Made by a program: the position numbers and the translations under genes. Positions 47,133-55,401 of a stretch of 64,000 bases of DNA are shown here, piece by piece. The stretch's first letter is position 1, and each line of letters opens with the position of its first letter. Under the pieces are notes generated by a model that was not told the origin of the DNA, did not search any database, and saw nothing but the letters and a program-made list of their open reading frames with translations. The DNA comes from Paenibacillus sp. JDR-2 (GTDB lineage Bacteria > Bacillota > Bacilli > Paenibacillales > Paenibacillaceae): NCBI RefSeq assembly GCF_000023585.1, contig NC_012914.1:2247001-2311000 (forward strand), given 5' to 3'.

Positions 47133-47175
47133 CAAAGAGAGAAGAAGGATTCCCCGCTTCCTTCTTCTCTCTTTG
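47133..47175 (+). terminator. Strong hairpin between binding-protein and permease genes
   Basis: CAAAGAGAGAAGAAGG and CCTTCTTCTCTCTTTG form a perfect 16-bp stem. The T-rich part is inside the stem and no T run follows. It probably protects or partly terminates the transcript, so that more binding protein than permease is made. Confidence 0.65.
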
Positions 47176-47220
47176 CTATATTCAGACAGCTCTATACGAT
47201 CAAGAAAGGCGGCGTTTTCT

Positions 47221-48105
47221 GTGAAAAGGAAAAGCTGGATTCAGAAGCAAGGCTGGATTGGTTACGCGTTTGTTTTACCGAATATGCTGGGCATTGTGGC
47301 CTTCTTTATTTTGCCTGCCCTGTATTCATTCGTTATGATGTTTACGGATTATCAGTTCGCTAATCCCAATTGGAAGTTCACCGGCATGGACAATATCAAC
47401 CGTTTGTTTGGCGATGATCAGTTCTATGCCTCGCTTAAGCATACCGCCATCTTCCTGTTCTCCGTTCCCGTCTCCCTGGGGCTGGCGTTCCTCGTTGCGC
47501 TGGTGCTCAACCGCAGCGTGTACTTGAAGGGACTGCTCAGGGGGATGTTCTTCCTGCCGTATATCTCAAGCGGCGTAGCGGTTGCGTTTGTCTGGATGCT
47601 GCTGTTCCAGCCGTCCCAAGGCCCAATCAATGAAGTGCTTCGCTTTATCGGCATTGTTTCGCCACCGGGTTGGTTCGCGGATACAAAATCGGCGATGTAT
47701 GCGATCGACGTTATCCAAATCTGGTTTATGCTTGGCTACAACATGATTATTTACTTGGCGGCCTTGCAGGAAATCTCGACCGAGCAACTTGAAGCCGCGC
47801 GTATCGACGGAGCAGGTTCGGCAACCATTACATGGCGGATCGTATGGCCGCTTGTTAGTCCAACGACCTTTATGCTGCTTATTACGGGTCTGATTATGAC
47901 CGTTAAGTCCTTCTCTCTTATCCAGGCTATTACGGGCGGAGGCCCAAGCGGAAGCACCACCATCCTATCGCTGTTCGTCTACAAAACAGCCTTCAGTTAC
48001 TATGAGATGGGTTATGCGTCCACGATTTCCTGGTTCCTGTTCGTCTTTATTCTTATCATTACGATCATCCAGTGGGTCGGACAAAAACGCTGGGTCCATT
48101 ACTAA
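47221..48105 (+). CDS. ABC sugar permease, MalF/UgpA type
   Basis: A 294-residue permease from GTG 47221 (AAAGGCGG upstream); the earlier TTG at 47173 lies inside the hairpin and has no site. Six helices, with EAA motif EAARIDGAGSATITWRIVWPL (about 195-215). It pairs with the next permease, 16 bp downstream. No ATPase gene is present. Confidence 0.92.
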   Translation: MKRKSWIQKQGWIGYAFVLPNMLGIVAFFILPALYSFVMMFTDYQFANPNWKFTGMDNINRLFGDDQFYASLKHTAIFLFSVPVSLGLAFLVALVLNRSVYLKGLLRGMFFLPYISSGVAVAFVWMLLFQPSQGPINEVLRFIGIVSPPGWFADTKSAMYAIDVIQIWFMLGYNMIIYLAALQEISTEQLEAARIDGAGSATITWRIVWPLVSPTTFMLLITGLIMTVKSFSLIQAITGGGPSGSTTILSLFVYKTAFSYYEMGYASTISWFLFVFILIITIIQWVGQKRWVHY

Positions 48106-48121
48106 GAGAGGAGCAAGCCTG

Positions 48122-48949
48122 ATGATTGAAACCAATAAGAACCTACCGGTTAAGCTTTCCGTTACGATCTTGATGCTGATCGCAGGGTTGTTTATGATTG
48201 TCCCTTTCTTATGGATGATCAGCACATCCTTCCAGACCCCAAGCGAAGTATTCCGCCAATGGCTTCCTTCGAAGCTCGACTTAAGCAGTCATAAGCGGAT
48301 ATGGTCGGGAAGCTATAACTTTTTGCCTTATTATTTGAACTCTCTGAAAATATCGGTGATAGGCACAGCCGGCGCCGTCTTTATGTCGGCACTTGCCGCT
48401 TACGGCTTTGCCCGTACGGAATTTAAAGGGCGGAACACCCTTTTTATGGTATATTTATCCATGATGATGATTCCCCCTCAAGTGATCTTTGTTCCGAAAT
48501 TCATCATGTTTAACTGGCTTCATATTTATAACACGCATTGGGCGCTCATATTGCCTGCGATGTTTTCGATCTTTGGCGTATTTATGCTCCGGCAGTTTTT
48601 CCTGGGCATTCCTAAGGAAATTACGGAGTCGGCCTTTCTTGACGGCGCGGGTCATTTCCGGATATTCTTCCGGCTTGTTCTGCCGCTGGCTAAGCCGGCC
48701 TTGGCGACGTTTGCGATTATCGATTTCTCCTGGCAATGGAATGATTACGAGAATGCGCTTGTCTTCCTGCAAAGCCCCAAGCTGTATACGATTCCTCTTG
48801 GCCTCCAGAATTTCGTTCTGGAAAACAACGTTGACTACAACGGCATGATGGCAGCCTCTTCGGCGGCAATCGTTCCTATGATTCTAATTTTCCTGCTTGG
48901 CCAGAAGTACATTATACAAGGTATTTCCAGTTCGGCCGTTAAAGGCTAA
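48122..48949 (+). CDS. ABC sugar permease, MalG/AraQ type
   Basis: A 275-residue permease from ATG 48122 after GAGGAG. Six helices; the EAA motif is TESAFLDGAGHFRIFFRLVLP (about 178-198). It ends QGISSSAVKG, typical of the AraQ group. It completes the second importer and is 18 bp ahead of the FAD oxidoreductase gene. Confidence 0.93.
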   Translation: MIETNKNLPVKLSVTILMLIAGLFMIVPFLWMISTSFQTPSEVFRQWLPSKLDLSSHKRIWSGSYNFLPYYLNSLKISVIGTAGAVFMSALAAYGFARTEFKGRNTLFMVYLSMMMIPPQVIFVPKFIMFNWLHIYNTHWALILPAMFSIFGVFMLRQFFLGIPKEITESAFLDGAGHFRIFFRLVLPLAKPALATFAIIDFSWQWNDYENALVFLQSPKLYTIPLGLQNFVLENNVDYNGMMAASSAAIVPMILIFLLGQKYIIQGISSSAVKG

Positions 48950-48967
48950 ATTGAAGGAGGCTATGAC

Positions 48968-51217
48968 ATGAGACATGAAACGGTAAAATCCGATGTGACG
49001 GTTATTGGCGGAGGCCTGGCAGGAATCAGCGCGGCGATTGCGGCGGCAAGATTGGGGCAAAAGGTGGCGCTTGTCCATAACCGGCCGGTGCTTGGCGGCA
49101 ATTCCAGCTCCGAGGTGCGGGTATGGGTATGCGGCGCTACCGGGCATGGCGTTAACCGTTATGCCCGCGAAACCGGCATCATGGGAGAGCTCTTTATTCA
49201 GAATCAGTACCGCAATCCGGAAGGCAATCCTTATCTCTGGGATGTGACGCTGCTGGAAGCGGTAAGAGCGGAGTCTAATCTAACCTTATATATGAATACG
49301 GATGTGAGGGAAGTCGAAGCTGACGGCGAGCTGGATGCTAGAATCATACGAAGCGTAACGGGCTGGATGATGGGCTCGGAGCGGGAAATGACGTTCGAAA
49401 GCGACGTTTTCCTTGACTGTACGGGAGACGGATTAGTGGGCTTCCTCGCGGGGGCGGCATACCGCATCGGCCGGGAAGCCCGTCAGGAGTACGGGGAGGA
49501 TTGGGCGCCGGAGGCTGCCGACGATATTACGCTTGGCAGCACCTTGCTGTTCTATACGAAGGATACCGGCAAGCCGGTCCGGTTCGTTGCTCCATCGTTT
49601 GCGAAAGACATTACGACGACCTCGATTCCGCTCAAGCGCGTGATCCGAAGCGGCGATTCCGGCTGCCATTACTGGTGGATCGAATGGGGCGGCGAGCTGG
49701 ATACCGTTCACGAGAACGAACGGATCCGGGATGAATTATGGTCCGTTATTTACGGCATCTGGGATTATATAAAAAACTCCGGTCAATTCGAAGCCGAGAA
49801 TATGACGCTGGAATGGGTTGGTTCCATTCCGGGCAAGCGGGAATACCGGCGTTTCCTCGGCGATACCATCCTGACGCAAAACGACGTGATCGCCCAGCGT
49901 CCGTTCGAGGACCGCATCGCCTTTGGCGGCTGGTCGATTGACCTGCATCCGCCGCAAGGCATGTACGCAACCGAAAGCGGCTCCAAGCATCTCCATGCCG
50001 ACGGCATCTACCATATTCCGTTCGGCTCCTTGTACTCCCGGAATGTAGGCAATCTGCTGTTCGCGGGACGTAATGTCAGCGCCTCTCATGTTGCCTTCGG
50101 GACAACCCGCGTTATGGCAACCTGCGCGGTAATGGGGGAAGCGGCCGGCGTTGGCGCCGCGCTGTCGGCCAGTAAAGGCATTACGCCACGCGAGCTGCGC
50201 GAGCGGCATCTAACCGAGCTTCAGCAAACGATGCTGCGCATGGATGCCTCCATAATTGGTCTACGCAATGAAGATCCGGCGGATTTGGCGAGAACGGGAA
50301 CGGTGACGGCATCCAGTACGATGACGCAAATCCGGCTGGACCGTCCGGCTGAAGAGTACCGGCTTGCTTCGGATGTCGGATTTGTGTTTCCTGCGGACGG
50401 CGGCTTTGACGGATTAACTCTTCTTGTGTCAACATCCGAAGCAACCAGCTTAACCGTTGAGCTTTGGGATACGGGACGTCCGGAGAATTATGTGCCGGCT
50501 GGTTTTAAGCAAGCGTTGACCATCCCGGTTAGAGCGGGGGAGAAACAATGGCTGGATGTGCCTGCAGACAATACGCTTTTTGGTAATGAGCCTTGCAATG
50601 TGTTTGTTATTGTCCGTGCCAATGAAGAGGCAAGCCTCCATACGTCAGCCGTTCCGGTTACCGGCGTGCTAGCGTTCGAGAGAGGCGTTAAGCCGATTGT
50701 AAGCTCCGATCTGGAGGACCATCAGCCGGATCAGCCGGTAATTGAATGGTCTATGAAACGACTGGTCCGCAAGCCTTTCTGCTTTGCGGTTGGCACAAAG
50801 GCTTTTGCGCCGGACAAAGTGATTGACGGTTATGCGCGTCCGTATGGCGGTCCGCGTCAGTGGGTGTCCCAGCCGTTGGCGGAGGGCCGGGAAGAGTGGG
50901 TGGAGGTTGAGCTGTCCCAGCCGGCCGACGTAAAGGAAGTTCATATCACCTTTAACGATGACGTGAACGAGGATCTGATTAACCTACATCACCATGAGAC
51001 TCCGTTCCTTGTTATTCCGGAGGTTGCCAAATCGTATGAGTTGCAGGCATGGGCAGGCGGCGAATGGATCATTGTCGCGAGTGACAGCATGAACCGGACC
51101 CGTAAAAAAATCCATACGCTGGGCAAGCCGGTACGGACGGACCGGGTCCGGATCGTGGTGAAGGAAACCAACGGCGGCGAACATGCCGAAGTGATTGAAA
51201 TCCGCATTTATGAATAA
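48968..51217 (+). CDS. FAD-dependent oxidoreductase with C-terminal beta-sandwich module
   Basis: A 749-residue cytoplasmic protein. The N-terminal dinucleotide fold is clear (VTVIGGGLAGISAAIAAARLG, about 11-31), and GNLLFAGRNVSASH plus TTRVMATCAVMGEAAG (about 360-400) are the second FAD contact. This is the FAD_oxidored family (about 1-430). The remaining 300 residues are beta-rich and look like two galactose-binding/discoidin-type modules (PADVKEVHITFNDD, RIVVKETNGGEHAEVIEIRI). ATG follows AAGGAGG. It is the last gene of the second importer module, so it probably oxidises an imported sugar or glycoside. The reaction is unknown. Confidence 0.88.
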   Translation: MRHETVKSDVTVIGGGLAGISAAIAAARLGQKVALVHNRPVLGGNSSSEVRVWVCGATGHGVNRYARETGIMGELFIQNQYRNPEGNPYLWDVTLLEAVRAESNLTLYMNTDVREVEADGELDARIIRSVTGWMMGSEREMTFESDVFLDCTGDGLVGFLAGAAYRIGREARQEYGEDWAPEAADDITLGSTLLFYTKDTGKPVRFVAPSFAKDITTTSIPLKRVIRSGDSGCHYWWIEWGGELDTVHENERIRDELWSVIYGIWDYIKNSGQFEAENMTLEWVGSIPGKREYRRFLGDTILTQNDVIAQRPFEDRIAFGGWSIDLHPPQGMYATESGSKHLHADGIYHIPFGSLYSRNVGNLLFAGRNVSASHVAFGTTRVMATCAVMGEAAGVGAALSASKGITPRELRERHLTELQQTMLRMDASIIGLRNEDPADLARTGTVTASSTMTQIRLDRPAEEYRLASDVGFVFPADGGFDGLTLLVSTSEATSLTVELWDTGRPENYVPAGFKQALTIPVRAGEKQWLDVPADNTLFGNEPCNVFVIVRANEEASLHTSAVPVTGVLAFERGVKPIVSSDLEDHQPDQPVIEWSMKRLVRKPFCFAVGTKAFAPDKVIDGYARPYGGPRQWVSQPLAEGREEWVEVELSQPADVKEVHITFNDDVNEDLINLHHHETPFLVIPEVAKSYELQAWAGGEWIIVASDSMNRTRKKIHTLGKPVRTDRVRIVVKETNGGEHAEVIEIRIYE

Positions 51218-51228
51218 GATTATCATTA

Positions 51229-51273
51229 AAAACAGCAGTGCAGGGGGCTATCCCTGCACTGCTGTTTTCATAG
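51229..51273 (+). terminator. Rho-independent terminator of the second importer operon
   Basis: AAAACAGCAGTGCAGGG and CCCTGCACTGCTGTTTT form a 17-bp perfect stem around GGCTAT, followed by a short T-rich tract. Confidence 0.85.
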
Positions 51274-51329
51274 TCAGATCGATCTCTTGCGGCTTCTTCA
51301 GCAAACTACCTCGACACGGAATTACCTCA

Positions 51330-51425
51330 ACAATAGATAACAGAGTTCTACGTTGGATTTAATACAGTAATATGAGGTGTTTTTAGTGGAGCTGATGATC
51401 TACGTTGGATTACATCCATTAGAGA
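51330..51425. repeat. CTACGTTGGATT repeats flanking the IS element
   Basis: CTACGTTGGATT occurs at about 51350 and again at about 51401, the second after GGAGCTGATGAT. An inverted copy (ATTCCAACGTAGCTCC) lies beyond the IS at about 52746. No gene is seen in 51274-51447 or 52691-52900 apart from these repeats. Confidence 0.55.
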
Positions 51426-51464
51426 TGGCTCAATTGGTCTTCTGTCAATTAAGTAGACACTTAT

Positions 51465-52289
51465 TTATGAAACTTGGAGCTGCTGGTAGTACAGTTTTTC
51501 GAATGAAACTGGGGATTTATAGCCAAGTGTAGAATGGATGCGAATACGGTTATATTCAAGTTCAATATATCCATTAAGCGCCTCATAAGCTTGTTTACGC
51601 GAACGAAATTTCGTTTGGTAAACAAGCTCTTTTTTTAGAACACTGTGAAAAGATTCGATACATGCATTGTCATAGCAGTTTCCTTTGCGACTCATGCTTC
51701 CAACCATCTTGTATTCTTCTACCTGTGCACGGTATTCGTTTGCAGCATACTGAGACCCTCGATCGGAATGGTGTATCAGCCCTGGACCTGGGTTTTCTCG
51801 CTCGTAGGCATCGTTTAAAGCGGCTAGTGTTAGTTCTTTGTTTATGCGGTCGTTCATAGCCCAGCCAACAATTTTGCGAGAGTACAGGTCCATCAGGGTC
51901 GCTAAATAAACCCATCCTTCGGACGTGGGCACATAAGTAATATCTGCAACCCAAGCGTGATGCGGCTTGGCTACTTTAAATTCTCTATTCAGCACATTCT
52001 CAAAAACAGGTAAGCTATGCTTGGAGTTGGTCGTAGCTTTGTATTTCTTAACAACACACGAAACCAGACCCATCTTTTTCATGAGCGAGGCTACCGTTTT
52101 CGTGGCTACAACCCAACCCTCCTCACGCAGCTTTGCAGCTATTTTTGGACTGCCATAGCGACGTTTAAAGCCTTCAAAATGATAACGAATACGTATCTTC
52201 AGGTGTTTACGTCGTTTAGCACGTTTGTCTGGTTTTCTTATGAGCCACTTGTAATAACCGCTTCGGGAAACGCCCATAACACGGCACAA
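51465..52289 (-). CDS. IS3-family transposase OrfB (catalytic part)
   Basis: The DDE integrase part, at least 274 residues. First Asp in WVADITYVPT, second in IHHSDRGSQYA, Glu in NACIESFHSVLKKE; an N-terminal HTH_21 segment precedes it. The open phase extends upstream of 52289 to the slippery site AAAAAAG at 52370-52376, so the functional product is probably an OrfAB fusion made by -1 frameshifting (GYALLHQKPGIIYSFVHKNR would join the two). All three catalytic residues are intact. Confidence 0.92.
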   Translation of the reverse strand: MCRVMGVSRSGYYKWLIRKPDKRAKRRKHLKIRIRYHFEGFKRRYGSPKIAAKLREEGWVVATKTVASLMKKMGLVSCVVKKYKATTNSKHSLPVFENVLNREFKVAKPHHAWVADITYVPTSEGWVYLATLMDLYSRKIVGWAMNDRINKELTLAALNDAYERENPGPGLIHHSDRGSQYAANEYRAQVEEYKMVGSMSRKGNCYDNACIESFHSVLKKELVYQTKFRSRKQAYEALNGYIELEYNRIRIHSTLGYKSPVSFEKLYYQQLQVS

Positions 52290-52336
52290 CTTCTTAACTC
52301 GGTACTTAAAGCGGTTTTTATGAACAAATGAATAAA

Positions 52337-52624
52337 TTATTCCCGGTTTTTGGTGAAGAAGTGCATAGCCTTTTTTAGGATTTCATTTTCCTCTTGTAAC
52401 TCACGGTTTTGTTGCTCCAATTTCTTTAGACGATCATAGTCCACCAGGGGCTGAGTACTCTGATCTTTCTTTTCCTTGCTGTAGGTTTGTTTCCAATTAC
52501 TTAGTGTCGTTACCCCAATATCTAACTCTCGGGATAACTGAGTTAACGATTTCTTTGTTTCGTACAGATGTTCAATCGTTTTCCGGCGGAACTCCTCACT
52601 GTATCGTTTACGTTTTTGCTCCAT
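52337..52624 (-). CDS. IS3-family transposase OrfA
   Basis: A 95-residue DNA-binding protein with HTH (LTQLSRELDIGVTTLSNWK, about 23-41) and a leucine-zipper-like coiled coil (LKKLEQQNRELQEENEILKKA, about 65-85). ATG 52622-52624 follows GAGGTG. The slippery site lies in its last codons (CTA AAA AAG), where ribosomes shift to the OrfB frame. Confidence 0.9.
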   Translation of the reverse strand: MEQKRKRYSEEFRRKTIEHLYETKKSLTQLSRELDIGVTTLSNWKQTYSKEKKDQSTQPLVDYDRLKKLEQQNRELQEENEILKKAMHFFTKNRE

Positions 52625-52900
52625 TCTTACACCTCGTTTATTAGTTGTTTTGAGTATACAGGTTTCCAATAACGAAGTGTCTACTTTTTAGTTTAAGTCC
52701 AAATTTTGATCATTCGGCTCATTTTTGGCTTTTTTGATGGAGTGATTCCAACGTAGCTCCAAATGGTTCCTCATTTTGCAGAGTTCGCTGGAGGAAATCC
52801 AGCGTACGGCGACAAAACGGAGTGGCAGTACATGGTACCTTAACCCTTCGACATACGTAACAACTGACGGCCTGAAGGCTAACATTATCCTCCCTACGAT

Positions 52901-53251
52901 TTATTCATGAGCCAGAATGTTAATAAGCTTGCCAAACGGATCGCGGACATAGAATCGCCGAACGCCCCAAGGCTCATTAACAGGACCATATTCTATCGGG
53001 AATCCAGCCCTCTTCATGCCTTCCAATGCAGCATCGACATCGTCGACTTCAATCGATAGATCGGGCGTAGGCGTTTCCGAGCCGCCCTGCGAAGCGAAAC
53101 TAATTTGAATACTCATCTCTTCATTTAAACCATAAGTTCTAATCCAACCATGATCCATCAATAAATCAAGGCCGAGCACATCCTGGTAGAAGCATTTTGC
53201 CGCTGCGACATCCTTTGCATTGATATTGGCGACGATTCGTTTGACCTTCAT
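52901..53251 (-). CDS. VOC (glyoxalase/bleomycin resistance-like) family protein
   Basis: A 116-residue single-domain protein from ATG 53249-53251 after GGAGGT. Two beta-alpha-beta-beta-beta modules are visible (IVANINAKDVAAAKCFYQDV and LSIEVDDVDAALEGMKRAGF), ending VRDPFGKLINILAHE. Members bind a metal and catalyse varied reactions or bind small molecules; no specific reaction is assigned. It is divergent from the iol operon but is not a known inositol enzyme. Confidence 0.85.
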   Translation of the reverse strand: MKVKRIVANINAKDVAAAKCFYQDVLGLDLLMDHGWIRTYGLNEEMSIQISFASQGGSETPTPDLSIEVDDVDAALEGMKRAGFPIEYGPVNEPWGVRRFYVRDPFGKLINILAHE

Positions 53252-53404
53252 TTCAGACCTCCCGGATATAAGCATCAATATAATAAATTCGACATCTGTC
53301 CGTTCATTCTTCTTTGATAAGACCCAAATCCACCAGGTTTGAAGCAGCGAATGAAATTTTCTTTCCAAAAGGAATTGAAAAATACGGGGCGGTATGTATA
53401 ATGG

Positions 53405-53420
53405 AGTTAAGCGCTTAACT
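53405..53420. promoter_or_regulatory. LacI-type operator O1 of the iol operon
   Basis: AGTTAAGCGCTTAACT is a perfect 16-bp palindrome with the central CG typical of LacI/PurR-family sites. It is about 100 bp upstream of iolD and probably bound by the LacI regulator at 60799. Confidence 0.75.
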
Positions 53421-53483
53421 AATTTTACTTAACTTTGTTTTATATTGTCGAATAAAGTCTTTGCATTTACTTATTTTATGTCT

Positions 53484-53499
53484 AATTAAGCGATTAACT
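53484..53499. promoter_or_regulatory. LacI-type operator O2 of the iol operon
   Basis: AATTAAGCGATTAACT matches the upstream operator at 14 of 16 positions. Its centre is 79 bp from the first and it ends 14 bp before the iolD start, overlapping the probable transcription start. Two sites would allow looping repression. Confidence 0.7.
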
Positions 53500-53513
53500 A
53501 AACGGGAGGTACT

Positions 53514-55379
53514 ATGACTACTATTCGATTGACGATGGCCCAGGCTTTGGTTCGGTTCCTCGATGCGCAGTATGTTTCAATCGATGGCGAGGAGATCAAG
53601 TTCGTTCAAGGCGTCATGGGGATTTTTGGACACGGCAATGTGACGGGGATCGGCGAGGCGCTGGAGTATAGCCCCGGCAGTCTGACTTTGATTCAGGGCA
53701 AAAACGAGCAAGGCATGGTGCATGCGGCTGCGGCCTTTGCGAAGCAAAAGAACCGCCTGCAAATCTATGCTTGCACCTCTTCTATCGGACCTGGCGCGCT
53801 GAATATGGTAACCGCCGCTGGTACCGCTACCGTTAACCGCATACCCGTACTGTTGCTGCCAGGGGACAACTTTGCATCCCGCCAACCGGATCCGGTGCTT
53901 CAGCAGCTGGAAGTCGCTTCCGATTATACGGTGTCCGCTACGGATGCTTTCAAACCGGTCAGCAAATATTGGGACCGTATCGTACGGCCCGAGCAGCTCA
54001 TGTCGGCAGCGCTCCAAGCGATGCGCGTGTTGACGGATCCGGCCGAGACGGGGGCGGTAACCTTGGCACTGCCACAGGATGTTCAGGCAGAAGCTTATGA
54101 TTACCCGGAAGCGTTTTTTAGTAAGCGCATTCATTATATCGACCGCCGTCCGCCTGCCGAAGGTGCGGTGCAACGCGCGGCAGATCTGCTAAAAGGCAAG
54201 AAGAAGCCGCTTATTATTGCCGGCGGAGGCGTATTGTACGCGTCGGCCGTGAGCGAGCTTCAAGACTTGGCGGAGACGTACGGCATTCCTGTGGCGGAGA
54301 CGCAGGCCGGGAAAAGCGTACTCCCATGGAATCATCCGCTCAATGTTGGCGGCGTTGGAGTAACGGGAACGCTGGCAGCCAACCTGCTTGCCAAGCAAGC
54401 GGATGTCATCATCGGGGTAGGAACAAGGTATTCCGACTTTACCACATCTTCCAAATCGGCTTTTGCGGATGATGTTCAATTTATAAATATTAACGTAAGT
54501 CCGCTGGATTCCGCCAAATGGGGCGGTGCTGCCTTGACAGGCGATGCCAAGCCGGGACTTACGCAGCTTGCCGAGGCTCTTGCGGCATCCGGCTACCAAA
54601 CCGCTTACGGCGGCCATGAAGTTGCGGATCTGAAGAAGACCTGGGATGCCGAGGTAGACCGGTTATACTCCTTGAAGCATGAGCAAGGACTTGCCCAGAC
54701 CCATGCGCTTGGCGTTATTCAGAACACGATTGATCCAAGCTCCGTCATTGTCTGCGCGGCAGGCAGCCTGCCGGGGGATCTGCACCGCTTGTGGAGACCG
54801 GCCCAGCCGAAGACGTACCATATGGAATATGGTTTTTCGTGCATGGGCTATGAGGTGAGCGGAGCTTTTGGCGCGGCACTGGCAACAGCCGGTGAACGGG
54901 AAGTCTATGCCGTTGTTGGGGACGGAAGCTACTTCATGCTTCATTCCGAACTGATTACAAGCCTGCAGGAAGGCGTCAAAATCACCATCTTGTTATTCGA
55001 TAACCACGGCTTCCAGTGTATTCATAACCTGCAGCGCGGCCACGGAAGCGAAGGCTTCGGCAACGAATTCCGCTACCGCGATAATGCTACGGGACGACTT
55101 ACCGGCAGCTATATGCCGATTGACTTCACGGCACATGCCCGCAGCCTAGGGGCGAAAGCCTATAAGGCGAATTCCGCGGAAGAGCTTAAGGCAGCGCTCC
55201 TTCAAGCCAAGCAAGAGACGGTATCGACCTTGATCGAAATTCCTGTCGTGCCGGGTACCAATACAGCCGGTTACGAATCCTGGTGGAACGTTGGAGTGCC
55301 GGAAGTATCGGTCAGCAATAAAGTGCTGGACGCGCATGTGGACATGAAACAACGGATCCGCGCAGCAAGAACGATATAA
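53514..55379 (+). CDS. iolD: 3D-(3,5/4)-trihydroxycyclohexane-1,2-dione hydrolase
   Basis: A 621-residue thiamine-diphosphate enzyme that opens the ring of diketo-inositol to give 5-deoxy-glucuronate, the third step of myo-inositol breakdown. It has three ThDP-family domains: N-terminal PYR domain, central domain (AGGGVLYASAVSELQDLAE, about 240) and PP domain with the cofactor motif GDGS...LLFDNHG (about 467-497). ATG follows CGGGAGGT. It is the first gene of the operon iolD-E-C-A-G-B and is preceded by two LacI-type operators. Confidence 0.96.
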   Translation: MTTIRLTMAQALVRFLDAQYVSIDGEEIKFVQGVMGIFGHGNVTGIGEALEYSPGSLTLIQGKNEQGMVHAAAAFAKQKNRLQIYACTSSIGPGALNMVTAAGTATVNRIPVLLLPGDNFASRQPDPVLQQLEVASDYTVSATDAFKPVSKYWDRIVRPEQLMSAALQAMRVLTDPAETGAVTLALPQDVQAEAYDYPEAFFSKRIHYIDRRPPAEGAVQRAADLLKGKKKPLIIAGGGVLYASAVSELQDLAETYGIPVAETQAGKSVLPWNHPLNVGGVGVTGTLAANLLAKQADVIIGVGTRYSDFTTSSKSAFADDVQFININVSPLDSAKWGGAALTGDAKPGLTQLAEALAASGYQTAYGGHEVADLKKTWDAEVDRLYSLKHEQGLAQTHALGVIQNTIDPSSVIVCAAGSLPGDLHRLWRPAQPKTYHMEYGFSCMGYEVSGAFGAALATAGEREVYAVVGDGSYFMLHSELITSLQEGVKITILLFDNHGFQCIHNLQRGHGSEGFGNEFRYRDNATGRLTGSYMPIDFTAHARSLGAKAYKANSAEELKAALLQAKQETVSTLIEIPVVPGTNTAGYESWWNVGVPEVSVSNKVLDAHVDMKQRIRAARTI

Positions 55380-55401
55380 GACGCTAAGGGAGCTGAGTCT
55401 G

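Larger units (their letters stand above)
51448..52690 (-). mobile_element. IS3-family insertion sequence, apparently complete
   Basis: About 1.24 kb, with inverted ends sharing AAGTAGACACTT (51451-51462; as AAGTGTCTACTT at 52675-52686). It encodes OrfA and OrfB on the minus strand in overlapping phases with an A6G slippage site between them. The exact ends and target duplication cannot be fixed by eye. It lies between the FAD-oxidoreductase terminator and the VOC gene, so it breaks no recognised gene; it does separate copies of a short repeat. Confidence 0.9.

Noticed and set aside
52688..52885. Short open frame on the minus strand beside the IS element
   Set aside because: It runs through the repeat patch, has no ribosome-binding site and no recognisable sequence.
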